Positions 59,241-64,000 of a stretch of 64,000 nucleotides of DNA are shown here, one piece after another. A program made the position numbers and the translations under genes. Below the pieces are notes generated by a model. It had not been told where the DNA came from and did no database searches. It was given only the letters and a program-made list of their open reading frames with translations. Every line of letters starts with the position of its first letter. Position 1 is the stretch's first letter. Source of the DNA: Parascedosporium putredinis (Eukaryota > Ascomycota > Sordariomycetes > Microascales > Microascaceae); the NCBI GenBank assembly GCA_949357655.1, contig CASHTG010000015.1, positions 248,001 to 312,000 on the forward strand, in the 5' to 3' direction.

Positions 59241-60624
59241 GTGCAAGGAGGCCCTTTTGGTTTACGTCCATGTTAGTGAGCCCGTAGTATATCGAAAGCA
59301 ACGCGGCCGAAAAGGGTGGGAAAGAAGGAGACAGGCTGAGAGAGGATGTAGAGTCACGTAGCAGGTATCGTTTAGAAATCCAAACGTAGCTTAGCAGGTG
59401 ATCAAACAAGGCGAATCCCAAGTTAGCTTACATGTAGACATAGCCTCATGATCAGCCTCATGATCTATATCACACCCCAACATTCCCCTCCATCAACTCG
59501 ATGGCCCTACCTACCAATGGTGATGATAGAACATAGGATCCTAATGAGGAGCAAAAGCGCTTTACACGAATTTTGTTTTATCTGATTATCCATCTAAAAG
59601 AGAAGAAAGGAAACAGAAAGAAAAAGAAGACTCTCCTGAAACCTAGTCCCTCCGCCCTACGCTTTCACATTTATAGATTGGAAAAAAAGGAAGAAAAAAA
59701 AGGAGGCGTAAAAAGGCGGGCGGAAAAAGGGAGAGGACGAAGCAACAGAAGAAAGGAGAAGAAAAAAGACGACACTAGTCCCAAATGATATGCTCCTATA
59801 ACAAAGACGTGGATCCAGGAGTCCTGAGCCCCGGAAGCTATAAAAAAGTCATGATAGTCCGACCCAATCCGACCCTACCCACCTCGCGCACAGCAAAGTC
59901 CGTATATCAACCGTTTGTCCGCCGTCCCTTGACTTGTTCCCCTCGTTCGACCTAGCGTTTTGGCCCTCCCTGTTTTCTTCACTCCATAAAAGCGCGATCC
60001 CGCCCGCCTGCCTGTACCCTCCTGCCATGATATAATCCGGGGTATCGAAGAAGCAAACGACCAGGTATAAACCATCCTTTGTCCGCAGCCGTCTATCTCC
60101 TTCTCGAAAGTGCAGCCATTCCCTTTCCCTCCTGCGGGTCACGGGAATGGCCCGCATAGTTCACAAAGTATAACAAAAATCCGGGTGTTGTGGGACATCC
60201 CGTGGATTGGTAACCAGTCTCTCTGGAAACCTAAAGAATTCGCAAGCCAACAAGAGCCTTGCCGAGCCTTCGCAGGGGATGGGCCCCGCCCCTCTCCCTA
60301 ATCTATTCATCAACGTTTCCCAGCGAGTCAGCCATCCGCACATTAGCCGCTCAGGGAGAGGGGCTGTCGCTATACACCGCGCGCCGTGGAGCCTCCCGTC
60401 CTTCTCTTAGCCCAACGAGAGAAAGCCACCCCTCCTGCCCTCTCAATGCGTGTGTACGGGGAAAAAGATGTCCATATTCCAGAACACCTACCTTGACACG
60501 CATGGATGGACAGCTTCGCCACCCCGCTCAACCGATAGGGTAGGCTCCGCCTTGCAAGGCTCTCCGACTCCTGCGCGTTGCATCAGTCTCTCATGAGCGC
60601 CAAATTAGCCAAGGCGCAGCTTTT
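59241..60624. other. Convergent 3' region between the acetyltransferase and cyclin genes
   Basis: Contains a purine-rich stretch (about 59585-59775, A/G-dominated on the forward strand) and otherwise unremarkable sequence. No supported gene. Confidence 0.6.
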
Positions 60625-62192
60625 CTACTCCGTTGCGTCACCAGTCTGCCTCTGCGACACGATTTCTCGAGCGTAAAACTCCACAAGCATGGTAGCGTAC
60701 GCCTCCAGATCTTCCACTGGAACAAAAAGTTGGAAGTCGTTCAGGAGAAGGAACTGAAGTTCAAGATGGTTCAGCTCCGCTAAAGGCAAACCACCAACCT
60801 ATAAAAATTGTAAGCAACTATACAAGGGCAGGCGTAGCAGGGCGATGGGTATACATACCTTGGCATAGCGAGAGTTGGTGTAAAAGACATCGGAAAAGAA
60901 TTTGCTGGCGCAGGTTACGCCGGCAATGATGAGTCGGTGGATGTTGAAGCTGTCCACGACAAAATACGTCGCGGGGCCTGTAGTGTGCTCCACCGTGTGG
61001 GGGTTCGAGATAATCTTTGGGACGCTGTGGCCACGATCGTCCATCGACTCGTCATCGTCATCGTCGTCGTCATCCGCGAGGTCGGAGTCAGACTCGACGC
61101 TATCGCTGCTGTCGTCTTGCATCGCGGTATCGCTCGCTCGGCTCTCGGAATGGCTGCGGGACCCCGCGTGGCTCGGGCGCAGTGACGCGCGTCTCTTGGC
61201 CTCTTCATTCTTGATCACCATGTCATTTACCCGCTCCGTCATCCTATCAAAGTAGACGAGGAGACTAAGGAATACGTCGTACGTCGTGGGACAGTATCGG
61301 TGTATTCTAGAGAGGTAGCTAAGGATGGTGATGGCGGGAACGTTCTTCCCATGGAAGGCAAGGACAGACGTGCTCAGGGGCTCATCTGAGAGCCGTTCCC
61401 CGACTCGCTATTCTGACTCGCCTGCTGCTGGTGCGTTACATTTCGTTGAATGGCGTCGTGCTGTAGGTCGTTGGTCGAGGTTATCTTGGTTAAAAGGGCC
61501 GCCACCATCTCGATAATGTCACTGATAGGCATGCCACTAATGTCGTATTTGAGGTGTTGCGGCGCGGTTTCGTCCGAGCTCGGTAGGATATCGGCGCGCG
61601 CGAGGCTCTGAACGTGGCTCAAGTCGCGTACGTGTATGGTCTGGAGGGGGAAGCATCTCTAAAAGAGCCCTGGCTCCCGTCTTGGAGGTAGTCGTCATCG
61701 ATCGCCATGTCCCTGTATGCGGCGTTAACGGCGAAGCCGCTATCCGACGAAGGGGAGGGTTGCTGCCGGCGTAGAGATGATGGCCCCGGGAGAACGGCGG
61801 CGGCAGTACTACCGATGGGAGCTTCGCGAATCACAGACGTCGTGTGGGAAGCGGGCTGTACATTCTGCGACGGCGGCTGACTGGGGATAGAATCGGTGCT
61901 AGGAGAGGACGAAGACGGCGGCGAGGGGATGCGGGACGCCCGCCAGCGGCGAATCGAGGGGTTCGGCCGGAGGCTTATTGGGCGCTTGCGGGTCGGCAGC
62001 AGGATAGGATTGTAAGCTAGAGGAAAGGTGTGCTGAACGGTAGCGCGGACTGGGAGAGGATCGGCGTTCGTTCGAGCAGCTGGGGAGGAAATGTGAGGAG
62101 TCGCGGGCGGGTTGGTGTTGAAGCGTTGTGGTGGCGATCATTGTAGGGAAATGCGATGATCCGGGAGTATAGTCACCGATCACAGAGGCCAT
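60625..62192 (-). CDS. Pho80-type cyclin (Pho85-partner family)
   Basis: Regulatory subunit for a Pho85-like cyclin-dependent kinase, in phosphate, glycogen or cell-cycle control (family knowledge; which Pcl/Pho80 branch is not certain). Seen: Ser/Pro-rich disordered N-terminus (about 250 residues); KYDISGMPISDIIEMVAALL; the cyclin core FHGKNVPAITILSYLSRIHR, YCPTTYDVFLSLLVYFDRM; an acidic insertion (LADDDDDDDESMDD); then YFVVDSFNIHRLIIAGVTCA, SKFFSDVFYTNSRYAKVGGL and AELNHLELQFLLLNDFQLFV. The intron 60799-60858 splits NSRYAK-VGGL. Frame breaks at 61925-61928 (two bases or one extra), 61646-61650 and 61377-61380. About 503 residues. The acidic insertion inside the cyclin box is also seen in other filamentous fungi as far as I recall, but I have not checked this. 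Confidence 0.9.
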
Positions 62193-62197
62193 AGCAT
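62180..62197 (-). promoter_or_regulatory. Five-codon upstream ORF overlapping the cyclin start
   Basis: An ATG at 62197 lies five bases upstream of the cyclin ATG (62192), in a different frame, and runs for five codons to a TGA at 62182-62180. If transcripts include it, ribosomes would meet it first and the main ATG lies inside it, so it could dampen cyclin translation. No experimental evidence is available from sequence. Confidence 0.4.
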
Positions 62198-64000
62198 GGT
62201 AATGCAGGTGGGCCTCAAAAGAAAATTAGGATTATCAGGTAGGTACGTCGGAAATAAGGGCTCTGCGATGGAGGAAAAATAAAAGCGTTAGAACCTTGAT
62301 CAAAGAAAAAGTGAGACGTCATCGATCTTTTCATCATAGAGCATGGCTGGCCCAGGGATGCCCGATAAGGTCGGCGAAGGGCAGCGCAAGGTAAAAGGGA
62401 AAAAGGAAAGAAAAAAATAATAAGAGGGGTGGGAAAGGTGAGGGCGAGGGAAAAGCAAAACAGAGAACAAAAGTGGTTGAACGAGTCTAGAAAACCGCGT
62501 TATGCCCAGGACAGTGGGGGTGGGACAGGCAGATGGAATTCTCGGCCCGCAGCATCACGCTTCTCGAAACAAGGCGAGCAGATTGGACAACACTCGCCCA
62601 ACTCGCATCACGGGCCAGACAGCATGGGAAAGATTCAGAATGAGGGCCAATGGTACACACTCGATGACGCCCGACGTTGCCAACCGCGCCAAACCCAAGG
62701 GTGGGCTCACAGAAGACGGCAACAACAAGGGCGACAGCAACACCAAGAGAAGCACGCTTGTTGGGCGCGGGCGAATGCAAGGGAAAGTGGCGCGGTATCG
62801 AAGGCCAAGGGGAGGAGGAATGGAAGGAGGGGGAATCTCACTGTCTATGTCATAACGTGCAATACACCAAAACCCATGCTCAAGCGAAGAGAGATGCCAA
62901 CAATCGGACGCGGGTGCGCGGATAGCACTAGGAGCAATAAAAACGTGGATAACCGAGCGGGCACGGAATGGAGAATGAAAAATAAAAGGCGACGATGTTG
63001 TGGCAAGCTATCGTAGGAGGGTCGTGGTCGTCCAAGTCATCGATGGCAGGAACTGCCAAAATAAGAAATCAAAGGTTCTGCCAGCAAAGGAGATCGCAAA
63101 ATGCCTGGAGATTATCGAAAATGTGGCGCAATAAGGAGAGGGAGGGGTGAGTGCCAACGGTTTCAAGAGAGCAAAACGGGGTGTTTTTTTTTCTTCCTCT
63201 CGAAGGGGTGGCTGTTTTTGCGGTTCCAATCCGGATAGTGCGAAGAAAATATAGTGGTAGTAGGAAGAGATCGCGAAGGGTCAAAGTACTTCGGCGTCAC
63301 AGGCACGCAGGGTGTCGAGTCAGGCGGAGGGGCGCGGTAACCAGTAGGGAGTCTGAGGGGGGCGTTCTCAGCTTCGGGAATCGTCTAGGGGATTAGGGAA
63401 GAGAGGATGACGATAGGCGGCGAAGACGATGCGTTTCGCCCACTCGTAGGTTGGGAGATCGTAGGGTGGGAGGGAGAAAAACCGCATGGGAGACGGAGCC
63501 CCTTTGAAGTGTCTAGGTGGCAATTATTAGTCGAGGGAGGGGGAGAGAAAAAGTTAGTGGGAGGTGGGGAAAGGGATTGGCTGGACGGATTGTCCCAGGA
63601 TGCTACTTTCGGGGAGCGAGGCGCCAAAAGAAAAACCCGAGGCAGGATGACATAATAAGCAAAGGGAAGGCGGGAGGAAGGGGGGAATAAGGGGACAAGG
63701 TGGAGTGTGCGATAGAGTGGGAGGGAGCAAGACCCGGGAGACAAGACCCGGGCCACGAATTGCGGCCGGGAGGAGAATGGAAGGAGGGAGGGGGATGGAT
63801 TGCGCACAGGGAAGGAACCACAAGGGGTTGCGAAGGTTTAGACAAACATGGCTGGCCAGAGTGGATGTGGATGCGGCGGGCATGGGCGGGCGTGGGACAG
63901 AGAGGAGGAAGGGGGCAGAAGGCGCAATCGGAAACACAGTGGTTGACGGGCCCCAACTTGGAAATCGCTGCGCACTCACTCACGTCTTGGAGGGCTTATC
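62198..64000 (-). other. Upstream region of the cyclin gene to the window edge
   Basis: Purine-rich on the forward strand, hence C/T-rich in the sense of the cyclin gene, consistent with a long promoter and leader. The Pro/Ser-rich minus-strand frames at 63385-63983 follow from this composition and carry no motif. No supported gene. Confidence 0.5.

Noticed and set aside
63385..63983. Pro/Ser-rich minus-strand frames upstream of the cyclin
   Set aside because: They arise from the C/T-rich composition of the leader region; two frames overlap with equal quality and neither has a motif.
1..64000. Programmed frameshifting as an explanation of the frame breaks
   Set aside because: The breaks occur in unrelated genes at many sites with no shared slippery heptamer or downstream structure that I could see; run-length errors explain them more simply.

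Overview
The window is nuclear DNA of a filamentous ascomycete (Pezizomycotina, most likely a Sordariomycete). The evidence is short GT-AG introns of about 53-226 bp, GC-rich codon third positions in exons, well separated single genes on both strands, and a gene set typical of such fungi: the TRAPPII subunit Trs130, Mri1, SWR1, NDUFB8, a Git3-like receptor, the vacuolar dipeptidyl aminopeptidase DapB, a fungal arylamine N-acetyltransferase and a Pho80-type cyclin. I see no rRNA, tRNA, CRISPR, virus or intact transposon.

Layout, left to right: 1-2508 (-) TRS130, cut by the window edge; 4243-5896 (+) a secreted Cys-rich protein; 6793-8146 (+) MRI1 of methionine salvage, converging on 8398-9734 (-) a secreted M20 metallopeptidase; 10256-12326 (-) a 14-TM-type MFS exporter; 15101-17076 (-) an uncharacterised fungal protein with an MRYDEWDVLLFP start; 18178-18816 (-) NDUFB8 of complex I, divergent from 19653-25260 (+) SWR1; 26968-27554 (-) a short coiled-coil (SCOC) protein; 27555-41191 a 13.6 kb interval with no recognisable gene; 41192-43020 (+) an allantoate-permease-family MFS transporter; 43021-47612 another long gap; 47613-about 49995 (+) a seven-helix receptor with two His7 tracts; 50750-53745 (-) DapB; 54676-55240 (-) a UPF0145/YbjQ-family protein; 57887-59240 (+) an arylamine N-acetyltransferase; 60625-62192 (-) a Pho80-like cyclin. 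The genes are mostly housekeeping or sensing and transport functions and do not form one pathway or a secondary-metabolite cluster.

The most important property for anyone using this sequence is that most of the conserved genes are broken by single-base frame changes, nearly all at runs of 3-6 identical bases (mostly C or G) and nearly all repaired by adding one base. I count about 35 in roughly 27 kb of coding sequence, including in SWR1, NDUFB8 and MRI1, which are unlikely to be pseudogenes together. The simplest reading is homopolymer under-calling in the assembly. I therefore annotate full gene spans, give the position of each frame change, and report lengths for the span after allowing for them. 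Exon lengths plus these corrections give multiples of three in every gene where I could follow the whole reading frame.

I did not find a clear novel multi-gene system. The best candidates for new biology are the uncharacterised 15.1-17.1 kb gene, the 13.6 kb divergent gene-free interval, and the His-rich third loop of the receptor.
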